Shown: positions 56,501-64,000 of the stretch, one piece after another | How positions within the stretch are numbered: the stretch's first letter is position 1 | Layout: every line of letters begins with the position of its first letter | NCBI GenBank assembly: GCA_963798705.1 | Contig: CAWCTW010000005.1 | Location: 62,001 to 126,000 of the forward strand | DNA from: AC-56 sp963798705 | GTDB taxonomy: Bacteria; Actinomycetota; Thermoleophilia; Solirubrobacterales; 70-9 | Length of the DNA stretch: 64,000 bases | Direction: 5' to 3' | Program-made: the position numbers and the translations under genes | The notes under the pieces: model-generated | What the model was told of the DNA's origin: nothing | Databases searched by the model: none | Seen by the model: the letters and a program-made list of their open reading frames with translations, nothing else

Positions 56501-57459
56501 GCCCCGCCGAAGGTGCGTCGCCGAGCCAGGGGGTGAAGCCGCCCGAGGGCTTTTCCATCGGGCACTGGACCGACGCCAAGGGGGCGACGGGATGCACGGT
56601 GGTGATCCCGCCACGCGGCAGTCGCGGCGGCGTCGACGTTCGCGGAGGCGGGCCGGGCACGCGCGAGACCGACGTCATCGGCCCCTTCGCCGGCACCAGC
56701 GAGGTGACCGCCGTGGCCCTGTGCGGCGGCAGCGCCTTCGGCCTGGCCGCCGCGGACGGCGTGGTTCGCTGGCTGGAGGAGAACGGGCACGGCTACGAGA
56801 CGCCGGCCGGGCGGGTGCCGATCGTCCCGGCGGCGGTCGTCTACGACCTGGTCGAGGGCGATCCCGGCGTGCGGCCCGATGCCGCCGCCGGGTATGCGGC
56901 ATGCGAGGCGGCTGGGAACGCCGTCCCCGAACGGGGCCGCGCGGGGGGCGGGACGGGAGCGGCGGTCGGCAAGATCATGGGACGGGAGCGTTCGAGCCCA
57001 TCAGGGGTCGGGTACGCGGCGGCGCGGAGCGGCTCCGGGGAGACGGTGGCGGCCATGGCGGTGGTCAACGCCTTCGGCGACGTGCTGGGCGAGGACGGGC
57101 GGGTGCTCGCCGGTCCTCGCGACGACGACGGCGAGCTGGGCTCCACGGCGAAGCTCGTCGCCGCGATGGAGGGCCCTCCGGACTGGACCCGGCTCGAGGA
57201 GAGGAACACGACGCTGGTCTGCGTGATGACCGACGCCACCCTCGACAAGGCGGCGTGTGCCCGCGTGGCGCGTATGGCCAGCGGCGGCGTTGCCAGGGCG
57301 GTGGACCCGGTGTTCTCGGACGTCGACGGGGACGTCGTCTTTTGCCTGTCGTCGGGAAGGGGAACGGCCGAGCGCTTCACGCCGATCTCGATCGGGACGA
57401 TCGCGGCGACCGTGACGGCGGCGGCGATTCGAGACTCGGTTCGAGCGAGCTCCTCCTGA
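56497..57459 (+). CDS. P1/DmpA-family peptidase
   Basis: The 320-residue protein resembles DmpA-like N-terminal-nucleophile aminopeptidases, which cut themselves and then act on small peptides. Landmarks are TGCTVVIPPRGSRGGVDVRG, ALCGGSAFGLAAADGVVRWL and GGGTGAAVGKIMG, with the likely autoprocessing site before the TTLVCVMTDATLDKAAC block. GTG 56497 overlaps mutM and has GGAGGG upstream; the frame is open earlier but overlaps mutM. Confidence 0.85.
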   Translation: MSPAEGASPSQGVKPPEGFSIGHWTDAKGATGCTVVIPPRGSRGGVDVRGGGPGTRETDVIGPFAGTSEVTAVALCGGSAFGLAAADGVVRWLEENGHGYETPAGRVPIVPAAVVYDLVEGDPGVRPDAAAGYAACEAAGNAVPERGRAGGGTGAAVGKIMGRERSSPSGVGYAAARSGSGETVAAMAVVNAFGDVLGEDGRVLAGPRDDDGELGSTAKLVAAMEGPPDWTRLEERNTTLVCVMTDATLDKAACARVARMASGGVARAVDPVFSDVDGDVVFCLSSGRGTAERFTPISIGTIAATVTAAAIRDSVRASSS

Positions 57460-57548
57460 CGCGGGTCTCGTCGACGCCGCATATCGGGGTCAGACGAGAC
57501 CCACCCCCGCCGTATAGCCGTCCGATCCGCGAGTCATCTTCCCGGCCC

Positions 57549-58301
57549 ATGCCGGGCACCTACAAGACCGAGGCGATCGTTTTGCGCAGCATCCGCTACG
57601 GCGAGGCGGACCGGGTTCTGCACCTGTACAGCGCCACGCGCGGGCGGATCAACGCGATCGCGAAGGGGTCGCGCAAGCCCCGCTCGCGCTTCGGCGGCCG
57701 GCTCGAGCCGTACTTTCGCCTGGACCTCGTCCTCCATCAGGGACGCGGTGATCTGGCGACCGTCACCTCGGCGGCGACCATCGCCGCCCACCCCGACCTG
57801 CGCTCGAACGGGCCGGCGCTGATGGCCGCGGCGCGGGGCTGCGACGCGGTGCTGCGGCTATGCGACTCCGAGGAGGCGAACCCACCCGCCTACAACCTGC
57901 TCTGCCGCTACCTGGCGCTGCTCGACGGCCAGGAGCCACCGAGCGGCATCTCGCCGTTTCCCATGGTCGACGGAGCCGCCGGCCGGGCGACCGCGCTGGC
58001 GTTCAGGCTCAAGCTGGCGCTCGCCACGGGCTTCAGCCCCGAGCTCACCTCATGCGCACGCTGCGGCGAGGCCGACGGACTGGTCGGCTTCTCGGGTGCG
58101 GCGGGCGGGGTTGTCTGCGTCGCCTGCGAAGCGGGGGGCTTCGAGCTCTCGCCGCAGGCCCACCGGTTCATGGTGGAGGCGCTGGGCCAACCCCTGGCCG
58201 CGGCGCCGAGCGTCCCCGAGCGCGACCTGCGCCAGGTGGAGCGGGCGATCAGCGAGACGCTCGAGCACCACGCGCACGTGCGCCTGCGCGCCGCGGTGTA
58301 A
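57549..58301 (+). CDS. recO: DNA repair protein RecO
   Basis: The 250-residue protein helps RecR load RecA. It has the N-terminal OB-fold (YKTEAIVLRSIRYGEADRVL and INAIAKGSRKPRSRFGGRLE) and a four-Cys zinc site (CARCGEADG ... CVACEAGG at about 164-195). ATG 57549 gives the standard length. It lies 89 bp after the peptidase gene. Confidence 0.93.
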   Translation: MPGTYKTEAIVLRSIRYGEADRVLHLYSATRGRINAIAKGSRKPRSRFGGRLEPYFRLDLVLHQGRGDLATVTSAATIAAHPDLRSNGPALMAAARGCDAVLRLCDSEEANPPAYNLLCRYLALLDGQEPPSGISPFPMVDGAAGRATALAFRLKLALATGFSPELTSCARCGEADGLVGFSGAAGGVVCVACEAGGFELSPQAHRFMVEALGQPLAAAPSVPERDLRQVERAISETLEHHAHVRLRAAV

Positions 58302-58310
58302 CCTGCCCGA

Positions 58311-59306
58311 TCAGCCGCCGTTGATGAGGCTGACCAGGCTCCCACGGGAGACGGTTTCGAACACGAAGCCTGGCGACCGGTCGCCGGCCAGGGTCAATCC
58401 CGCCCTGACGACCTGGACGCCGTCATAGCTGTCGCGGCTCACCTCTGTCCGCGCGACGGAGTGCCTGATCTGCTCGCCAGCTATTGGCTCGCGGGCGTGG
58501 GGGTCGAGCGTGCGCTCGAGGGCTGCGGCGACCTCGTCGGCCCGCTCGGGCGTGCCGCCGAGGACGCAGAGGACTTCGTGCTCGGGGTCTGAGACGCCAA
58601 CGGCGACCGCGTTCACCCCGAGCGAGGTCGAGAGCAGGAGATTGTCGGGGATCATCCTGGCGACCACGACGTCGCCAAGGCAGTCGGCGGCGGCACGATA
58701 GGTCGGCTCGTCGAGGAGGCGGTCGCCCCGGCCGATGAGGGCGTCCCGCGCGGTCTCGGAGATGCTTAACACCGTCTGGTCGCGGTCGAAGGCATCGCGG
58801 GCGCCGAGCCCCGAGACGCCGGCACGAAGCAATGGCTCCGGAACCACGGCGTACTCGCCTATGTCCACGAGCTCGGTGCCGCCGTCTCGCCGTGCTACAC
58901 CGCCCGCCTTGACGAGCCGCTTCGCGAGGCCCCTGCCGTCGACCCCGTCGAGGCGAAGGCCGAAGGCGTAGGACCCGCCAACCGCGATCAACCGCTTCGC
59001 GGCGAGCGGATTGATACCGAAGCGTCGGTGGATCCGGGCGGCTGCCTGGACCACGGTCCGGGCGTTGGGCCCCAGGGCATCGCCGATCAGCTCACTTTCG
59101 ATATGGGCTCGGGCGACGAGCCGCGGCTCGGCCCAGCCGACCCCGAGCGAGCCGTTGGCGCCACCTCCCCCGACGGTCGCCAGCGCATCGGCCAGGGGGC
59201 CGCTGGGCCGGGGGTGCCCGGATGAGCCCCAGCACCCCGCCAGGGTGAGCGTCGCCGCGACGACGATGACGATCGCGGTCCCGACGCTGAAGCCCACTCG
59301 CCCCAA
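58311..59306 (-). CDS. Putative lipoprotein of unknown function
   Basis: The 331-residue protein has a lipoprotein signal peptide (GTAIVIVVAATLTLAGCWGS, lipobox LAGC at about 21-24) and a large mature domain with no recognised motif (LGVGWAEPRLVARAHI, RRFGINPLAAKRLIAVGGSY). The pattern, with repeated hydrophobic strands and a C-terminal GFVFETVSRG, resembles actinobacterial lipoproteins of the DUF3352 kind, but I am not certain. It is convergent with recO. Confidence 0.72.
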   Translation of the reverse strand: MGRVGFSVGTAIVIVVAATLTLAGCWGSSGHPRPSGPLADALATVGGGGANGSLGVGWAEPRLVARAHIESELIGDALGPNARTVVQAAARIHRRFGINPLAAKRLIAVGGSYAFGLRLDGVDGRGLAKRLVKAGGVARRDGGTELVDIGEYAVVPEPLLRAGVSGLGARDAFDRDQTVLSISETARDALIGRGDRLLDEPTYRAAADCLGDVVVARMIPDNLLLSTSLGVNAVAVGVSDPEHEVLCVLGGTPERADEVAAALERTLDPHAREPIAGEQIRHSVARTEVSRDSYDGVQVVRAGLTLAGDRSPGFVFETVSRGSLVSLINGG

Positions 59307-59617
59307 GGGACTGAGCCTAGTAACGCGGCGCGGCCTGCCGGCAAAAGGGAGGGGTCGGGCGATTTACTCGCTCCGAGCGGACCAGCGGCAGCGCGATCGC
59401 GGCGAGCGCCGTGATCAGCAGCTAGATGTCGAGGAAGGGGAACGACTCGAACGAGTCGCGCGGATGCCCTTCGGCCACGCCCCCCGGCGCGGCGGGGCCG
59501 GGCAGGAGGTTCGCTTCCCTGCTCGGTACCAGTGAACCGCAAGCGTGAACACGATGAGGGCGATGTCGCCGCGCCGGGGAGCAACTGCCCGCGGCTGACC
59601 CTGTTGAAATCGAAGGC
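59307..59617. other. 311-bp stretch without an intact gene; relic of a membrane protein on the minus strand
   Basis: Minus-strand pieces such as GDIALIVFTLAVHWYRAGKR and, after a frame change, SFESFPFLDI, a TAG, then LLITALAAIALPLVRSERVN look like two membrane helices of a lost gene. No ribosome-binding site or full-length frame is left. Nothing else is evident. Confidence 0.35.
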
Positions 59618-60382
59618 CTACCGCTTCGGTCGGTACATGCGCTCGGTCACCCGCAGCTGCAGCGCCCGCGGGCTGGGCGCGGTGGCGCGGATGAACCAGC
59701 GGATCGTGCGGCCGGGGATCACGAAGCGCTTGCCGCGGTCAAAGGCCTCGAGCGACTCGCGGACGACCTGCTCGGCGGGGATCTCTCCCGGGGCCGGGGC
59801 GGGACGGTCCGCCGCGTAGCCGGCGACCTCCTGCCACTCCGTGGGAACCGGGCCTGGGTTGACGGACATCACACGGACCCCGGTCCCCCGGAGCTCGGTG
59901 TGGAGTGCGTCGGTGAAGCTGATCGCGAACGCCTTGGTGGCGGCGTAGACGGCCTCATACGGGATCGGCTGCATGCCCGCGGTCGAGGCGACGTTGATGA
60001 CCCCGCCGCGGCCGCGCCGGGTCATTTCCGGGACGAAGGCGTGACAGAGGGTGACGATCGCCTCGCTGTTCAGACGCACCTCCTCGGCCTCGCGCTGGGC
60101 GTCGTTGTCGATAAAGGGCCCCGAGGTGCCGAAGCCCGCGTTGTTGACGAGCAGATCCACCTCGGCGCCCAGCTCCGCGACGCGCCCGGGAAGGGCCGCC
60201 GCCTCGGTCGCCAGATCGCACGGAATCGTCTTCGCCTCGGTGGGGAGCTGGGAGGCGAGCCGCTCGAGCCGGTCGGCCCGGCGGGCCACCAGCACCAATT
60301 CGTGGCCGCGCGCGGCGAGCTGGCGCGCGAATTGTTCGCCAATTCCCGAGGATGCGCCGGTGACGAGGGCTGTTTCGGGCAT
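59618..60382 (-). CDS. Short-chain dehydrogenase/reductase
   Basis: The 254-residue SDR has TALVTGASSGIGEQFAR at the N-terminus, LLVNNAGFG, and the catalytic Ser-Tyr-Lys (VASTAGMQPIPYEAVYAATK). The C-terminal part (RWFIRATAPSPRALQLRVTE) is typical of classical DltE/YqjQ-like SDRs that act on lipophilic carbonyls. The substrate is unknown. Confidence 0.88.
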   Translation of the reverse strand: MPETALVTGASSGIGEQFARQLAARGHELVLVARRADRLERLASQLPTEAKTIPCDLATEAAALPGRVAELGAEVDLLVNNAGFGTSGPFIDNDAQREAEEVRLNSEAIVTLCHAFVPEMTRRGRGGVINVASTAGMQPIPYEAVYAATKAFAISFTDALHTELRGTGVRVMSVNPGPVPTEWQEVAGYAADRPAPAPGEIPAEQVVRESLEAFDRGKRFVIPGRTIRWFIRATAPSPRALQLRVTERMYRPKR

Positions 60383-60407
60383 GACCTGACCCTATTCTCT
60401 TTTCGAG

Positions 60408-61445
60408 GTGTCAGCCGTTCCTCAAGAGTCCGCGACGGTGAAGGGACGATCGCTCGAGGATCGCGTGCGCTCGTGGGAGGGCGAGTACCTGTGGGAGCTC
60501 GCGACGCCCTCCTACCCGGGCATCCGCCGCGAGCCCGAGCCCGACAGCCCGATGCGCACGCCGTTTCAGCGCGACCGCGACCGGATCGTCCACTCGAAGG
60601 CGTTCCGGCGGCTGAAGTACAAGACGCAGGTTTTCATCGCCCCGGAGGGCGATCACTACCGGACGCGGCTGACGCACACGATCGAGACCTGCGGCATCGC
60701 GCGCACCGTGGCCCGAGCGCTCGGGCTGAACGAGGACCTGGCCGAGGCGATCGGGCTCGGCCACGATCTCGGGCATCCACCGTTCGGCCACATCGGCGAG
60801 GAGGCGCTCGACCAGGCGCTCCGCGAGAGCGCCGGGCGCAGCTTTCGCCACAATCGCCAGTCGCTGCGACTGGTCGACGTGCTGGAGCGCGACGGCCGCG
60901 GCCTCAATCTGACCGAGCCGGTTCGCGACGGGATCCTCAACCACACCGGGTCCGAGTTGCCGATCGCGCTCGAGGGCCGGATCGTGCGCCTCGTCGATCG
61001 CGTGGCCTACATCAACCACGACGTCGACGATGCCCTGCGGGCGGGGATCCTCACCGAGGACGACCTGCCGGCTGCGGAGATCGAGATCCTCGGCCCGACC
61101 GGCGCCCGGCGGATCGACACGCTCGCCCAGGACCTCGTGACCGAGTCGCTGAAGGCGGGCGACATCGTCCAAAGTGAGGAGATCGGGCAGGCGATGCGGG
61201 TGCTGCGGCAGTTCATGTTCGAGCGGGTCTACCTGGGCGAGGAGGCCCGGAGCGAGCACGAGCGGGTGCACCGCACGGTCCGCGGGCTGTTCGACCACTT
61301 CGTCGAGCACCCGGACGAGGTGCCCGATGGCGTCGCCGGGGCCGACGACATCCAGCGCATCACCGATTACGTTGCGGGCATGACCGACCGGTTCTGCATC
61401 GCCGCGTTCAAGCGGATCGCGCTGCCCGAGGAGAGCCGCCTCTGA
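60408..61445 (+). CDS. dgt: dNTP triphosphohydrolase (Dgt-like HD enzyme)
   Basis: The 345-residue protein converts dNTPs, such as dGTP, to the nucleoside and triphosphate. The HD-domain residues are His in TRLTHTIETCGIAR, His-Asp in GLGHDLGHPPFGHIGE and Asp in LVDRVAYINHDVDDA. The start is GTG 60408. It lies directly before dnaG, a common actinobacterial order, with a 4-nt overlap if dnaG starts at CTG. Confidence 0.93.
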   Translation: MSAVPQESATVKGRSLEDRVRSWEGEYLWELATPSYPGIRREPEPDSPMRTPFQRDRDRIVHSKAFRRLKYKTQVFIAPEGDHYRTRLTHTIETCGIARTVARALGLNEDLAEAIGLGHDLGHPPFGHIGEEALDQALRESAGRSFRHNRQSLRLVDVLERDGRGLNLTEPVRDGILNHTGSELPIALEGRIVRLVDRVAYINHDVDDALRAGILTEDDLPAAEIEILGPTGARRIDTLAQDLVTESLKAGDIVQSEEIGQAMRVLRQFMFERVYLGEEARSEHERVHRTVRGLFDHFVEHPDEVPDGVAGADDIQRITDYVAGMTDRFCIAAFKRIALPEESRL

Positions 61446-63232
61446 GCAAGTTCACGCATGAGACGGTCGAGCGGGTCAAGGACGCCGCGGACATCGTGGA
61501 GATCGTCTCGGCGTACACCGACCTGCGCCGAACGGGCGAGCGATTCACGGGGCTGTGCCCGTTCCACGAGGAGCGCACGCCCTCGTTCTCCGTCGATCCG
61601 CGCGAGAAGCTCTACTACTGCTTCGGATGCGAGGCCGGGGGGGACGTCTTTCGCTTCGTGCAGGAGAAGGAGGGGCTGGGCTTCCCCGATGCGGTGGAGG
61701 CGCTCGGCGAGCGATACGGGGTCGAGGTCGAGCGCGAGAGCCAGGATCCCCAGGAGGAGGAGCGGCGGCGGCGGCGTGCGCGGCTCGGCGAGGTGCTCGA
61801 GCGGACCGCGAGCTTCTACGCGAATTACCTGTGGGACTCCAGCGAGGCGGCGAAGGCGCGCGAGTACCTCGGCTCCCGTGGTCTCGGGGAGGAGGTCCTG
61901 CGCGGCTCCGGTGTCGGCTACGCGCCCAGCGCCTGGGATCAGGTCCTGACCCGGGGCCAGCGGGCGGGGTTCGGCGTCCCGGAGCTCCTCTCGGCGGGCC
62001 TGGTGCAGAAGGGGCAGAAGGGCGGTCACTACGACCGCTTCCGGGCGCGGATCATGTTTCCGGTCCGCGATCCGCGCGGGCGGGTCCAGGGATTCGGCGC
62101 GCGGGCTCTGCGGCCCGACACCAAGCCCAAGTACCTCAACTCGCCCGAGGGTGAGCTGTATCGCAAGAGCCGCACGCTCTACGGGATCGACCGGGCGCGC
62201 TCGGCGATCGCCAAGGTTGGGCGCGCGGTGGTGGTCGAGGGGTACACGGACGTGCTCGCCGCGCACCAGGCCGGGATCGAGGAGGCGGTCGCCGTGATGG
62301 GGACGGCGATCACCCCGGATCAGCTGCAGCAGCTCGCCCGCTACACCGAGGAGGTGGTGCTGGCGCTGGACGCGGATCGCGCCGGGCGGGCGGCGATGCT
62401 GCGCGCCCAGCGGGTGGCCGGCAGCCGGAAGCTGCGCCTGCGGGTCGCCTCGATGCCGGCCGGCGAGGACCCCGCCGACATGCTGGCCGCCGGTGAGGCT
62501 GAGCGCCTGGGCGAGCTGATCCTCGACGCGATCGAGCTGCCTGACTTCCACGTGCGAGTCGCCCTGGACGAGGCCGATCTGTCGTCCCCGGCCGGCAGGG
62601 ACAGGGCTCTCGACGAGGTGGTGCCGGTGCTGGCGGCGATGGGGGAGTCGATCAGCCGCGACGAGCTGGCTCGCGTGGTGGCCGATCGGCTGAACGCGGA
62701 CCCTGGCCTCGTGATGAGGCGACTGGCGGCGTCGGGCGGCGCCGAGCGCGTCCGGCCGGCGGCGAGGGAGGCCCCGAGGGCCGATGGCGGCGCGCCCGCG
62801 TCGCGACCCGTGGCGCGCCCGCTCAACACCCGCGAGCTGCGGGAGCGGGCGCTGCTGGCGATGTGCATCGCCTCGCCAGCCGAGGGGCGCGAGTTCCTGC
62901 AGCGGCTGACGCCCGAGCATCTGTCGGGGCCGGCCGTGGTGCGCGCCCGCGACTGGCTCGCCTCTCATCTCGACGAGCCGCTGGCGGGGCTGCCGCGGGA
63001 CGACGAGGAGCTCGTCTCGCTCGTGACCTACGTCTACACGCGCGCCGACCGCGAGCCGGGAGGCCGCGAGGCGATGGAGCTCAACTTCCTGCAGCTCGAG
63101 AAGGCGGTCATCGAGGATCAGATCGAGGCGGCGCGGAAGGCGGGGGGAGACCCGCCGGTCGAGCTGCAACGCCGTCGCGCGGAGCTCGCCGAGCGCATCG
63201 CCCACTGGGAGACGGCGGCGAGCCGGCGGTGA
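61442..63232 (+). CDS. dnaG: DNA primase
   Basis: The 596-residue primase makes RNA primers at the replication fork. It has the CHC2 zinc finger (LCPFHEERTPSFSVD ... YYCFGCEAGG), the RNA-polymerase core, the TOPRIM domain (VVVEGYTDVLAAHQ and LALDADRAGRAAM) and a C-terminal DnaB-interaction domain. The conserved N-terminal helix (FTHETVERVKDAADIVEIVS) requires a start before 61496. The only fitting start codon is CTG 61442, which overlaps the dgt stop (CTGA) and has GGAG 8 nt upstream. Confidence 0.93.
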   Translation: MSKFTHETVERVKDAADIVEIVSAYTDLRRTGERFTGLCPFHEERTPSFSVDPREKLYYCFGCEAGGDVFRFVQEKEGLGFPDAVEALGERYGVEVERESQDPQEEERRRRRARLGEVLERTASFYANYLWDSSEAAKAREYLGSRGLGEEVLRGSGVGYAPSAWDQVLTRGQRAGFGVPELLSAGLVQKGQKGGHYDRFRARIMFPVRDPRGRVQGFGARALRPDTKPKYLNSPEGELYRKSRTLYGIDRARSAIAKVGRAVVVEGYTDVLAAHQAGIEEAVAVMGTAITPDQLQQLARYTEEVVLALDADRAGRAAMLRAQRVAGSRKLRLRVASMPAGEDPADMLAAGEAERLGELILDAIELPDFHVRVALDEADLSSPAGRDRALDEVVPVLAAMGESISRDELARVVADRLNADPGLVMRRLAASGGAERVRPAAREAPRADGGAPASRPVARPLNTRELRERALLAMCIASPAEGREFLQRLTPEHLSGPAVVRARDWLASHLDEPLAGLPRDDEELVSLVTYVYTRADREPGGREAMELNFLQLEKAVIEDQIEAARKAGGDPPVELQRRRAELAERIAHWETAASRR

Positions 63233-63317
63233 GCCCGGACTCGGTCCCGCCCTCCTGACGCTGAGCAGTGCTGCTCTGCTCCCCGCGTGCGGCGGTGCAG
63301 AGGACGCGGCCCGCACC

Positions 63318-63586
63318 GTGACCCTGTCGGCAGTCTCCCAGTGGCGTCGGCGCCTCAAGCGGAGGCTCATTGCCGATGCAGGGGGGCCTATGCGATTTGC
63401 GGGTGTTCACGTCATCCGTCGGCACTGCACTTTCACCACGTAGATCCGGCGACGAAGGAGTTTGCGCCCAGCCAGGAAGGAGTGACTCGGTCCTTGGAAC
63501 GCACGCGCGCAGACGCACGCAAGTGCACCTTGTTGCGTGCCAACTGCCACGCCGAGGTGGAAGCCGGAGCCGCTAGCCTGTCGTAG
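63318..63586 (+). pseudogene. Decayed HNH endonuclease
   Basis: Two frames rebuild an HNH nuclease. The first gives SQWRRRLKRRLIADAGG. After a missing G in a G6 run near 63385 the second gives AYAICGCSRHPSALHFHHVD, PATKEFAPSQEGVTRSLERT and KCTLLRANCHAEVEAG. The catalytic HH and the last NCH are present. One expected Cys of each zinc knuckle has changed (YAICG, and LLRANCH where LLCANCH is usual), so it is more than a sequencing error. It lies between dnaG and a tRNA gene. Confidence 0.6.
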
Positions 63587-63635
63587 GTTCGGTCGCTGTG
63601 GCGTTTGTCGAGGTAGCACAAGCGGTATTACACGG

Positions 63636-63709
63636 TCCGGGGTAGCTCAATTGGCAGATGCGCTCGGCTGTTAACCGAGAGGTTGAGGGTTCGAGTCCCT
63701 CCCCCGGAG
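63636..63709 (+). tRNA. tRNA-Asn (anticodon GTT)
   Basis: The sequence folds as a complete cloverleaf. The acceptor stem is TCCGGGG (63636-63642) with CCCCGGA (63702-63708), the anticodon stem CTCGG/CCGAG surrounds loop CTGTTAA with anticodon GTT (63670-63672), and the T-arm contains GGTTCGAGTCC. The discriminator is G, as expected for Asn. CCA is not encoded and must be added. Confidence 0.97.
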
Positions 63710-63715
63710 CTTCAC

Positions 63716-63737
63716 AGGCCGGTTTCGACCGGCCTTT
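63716..63737 (+). terminator. Terminator after tRNA-Asn
   Basis: AGGCCGGT, loop TTCG, ACCGGCCT then TT forms an 8-bp stem with a UUCG loop starting 7 nt after the tRNA. It also abuts the stop codon of the convergent glycosyltransferase gene and may serve both strands. Confidence 0.75.
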
Positions 63738-64000
63738 CAAATCTCCGATTGCTCCTCGACGAGGATGGCGCCATGCTCGCCGCCGTCGTTTGCCTCCGAC
63801 CACGACGCCAGTTGGCGGGCGCGGCCGCCAACCGAGGGATCGCCCAGGATCCATCGCGTCGCCCACCTCAGCGGACCGGACCCGAGCAGCCGCCAGGGGA
63901 GCATCAGACCAGCGCCGGCCCACGCGACCCGCGCCGAGTTCTCCGCCATGTCGCCGACGTGCGGGCAGCACAGCACCGGCACGCCTGCCGCGAGCGCCCG
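63737..64000 (-). CDS. C-terminal end of a family 1 glycosyltransferase (5' end outside window)
   Basis: The frame runs from the right edge (RALAAGVPVLCCPHVGDMAE) to TGA at 63737-63739. The segment matches the end of the GT1/MGT donor domain, where GVP and a D-x-x-E-N-A pattern bind the nucleotide sugar (here GDMAENSARV), followed by AGAGLMLPWRLLG. The N-terminal acceptor domain lies outside. It is a different gene from the GT1 at 5687-6985. Confidence 0.75.
   Translation of the reverse strand, partial: RALAAGVPVLCCPHVGDMAENSARVAWAGAGLMLPWRLLGSGPLRWATRWILGDPSVGGRARQLASWSEANDGGEHGAILVEEQSEI

Noticed and set aside
1..64000. A CRISPR array or defence-gene cluster.
   Set aside because: No regularly spaced repeat array and no Cas or other known defence motifs were seen. 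The only periodic repeats are the short ones at 30269-30371 and the pair at 54477-54569.

Overview
The window is GC-rich, gene-dense DNA from the chromosome of a Gram-positive-type actinobacterium. The sensor kinases, the InhA-like enoyl reductase, the SteA/SteB pair, the frequent GTG starts and the many 4-8 nt start/stop overlaps fit Actinobacteria. The gene neighbourhoods (efp-nusB-ispA-dxs; tlyA-nadK-recN; steA-steB-pyrG-nudix-xerD; mutM-recO-dgt-dnaG) suggest a deep lineage such as Thermoleophilia/Solirubrobacterales. That placement is an inference, since no rRNA is present.

Layout. 1-10.3 kb: a truncated membrane protein, a 167-bp palindrome, a frameshifted M42 peptidase, a frameshifted Kup potassium transporter beside a KdpE/KdpD-like pair, a family-1 glycosyltransferase, an acyl-CoA carboxyltransferase, LtrA and an orphan GroES-like protein. 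10.5-14.7 kb: efp, nusB, a 59-aa ORF, ispA and dxs (isoprenoid supply). 14.7-18.4 kb, minus strand: DUF72 protein, cyclopropane synthase, and a flavin monooxygenase bracketed by a 66-bp direct duplication of the cfa 5' end. 18.5-29.9 kb: a GAF histidine kinase and LuxR-type regulator, then a tightly coupled lipid operon (fabD-fabH-fabG-acpP-fabF-carboxyltransferase-SGNH hydrolase-MaoC-enoyl reductase-small protein-GMC oxidoreductase). Related C6/G6 palindromes precede both units.

30.2-37.4 kb is an accessory island bounded by 23-bp identical direct repeats inside terminator-like hairpins. It holds a frameshifted tyrosine integrase, an older integrase remnant, a decayed P27-type small terminase, SnoaL-like genes, a coupled operon of three secreted proteins, a zinc-ribbon gene with a perfect LexA-type box, and a MerR/DUF433 antitoxin with a broken PIN-like toxin.

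37.5-64 kb returns to backbone: tlyA, nadK, an MFS exporter, recN, an acidic protein coupled to a sigma factor, steA/steB, a MraY-like transferase and pyrG. It continues with a DUF2182/DUF1326 membrane cluster, M20 peptidase, DUF3866 protein, Nudix hydrolase, xerD, mutM, a P1 peptidase, recO, a lipoprotein, an SDR, dgt, dnaG, a decayed HNH gene, tRNA-Asn(GTT) and the end of another glycosyltransferase.

Several otherwise conserved genes carry single frameshifts, often in G or C runs. Part of this may be sequencing error rather than decay. All functional calls come from reading motifs; no database search was run.
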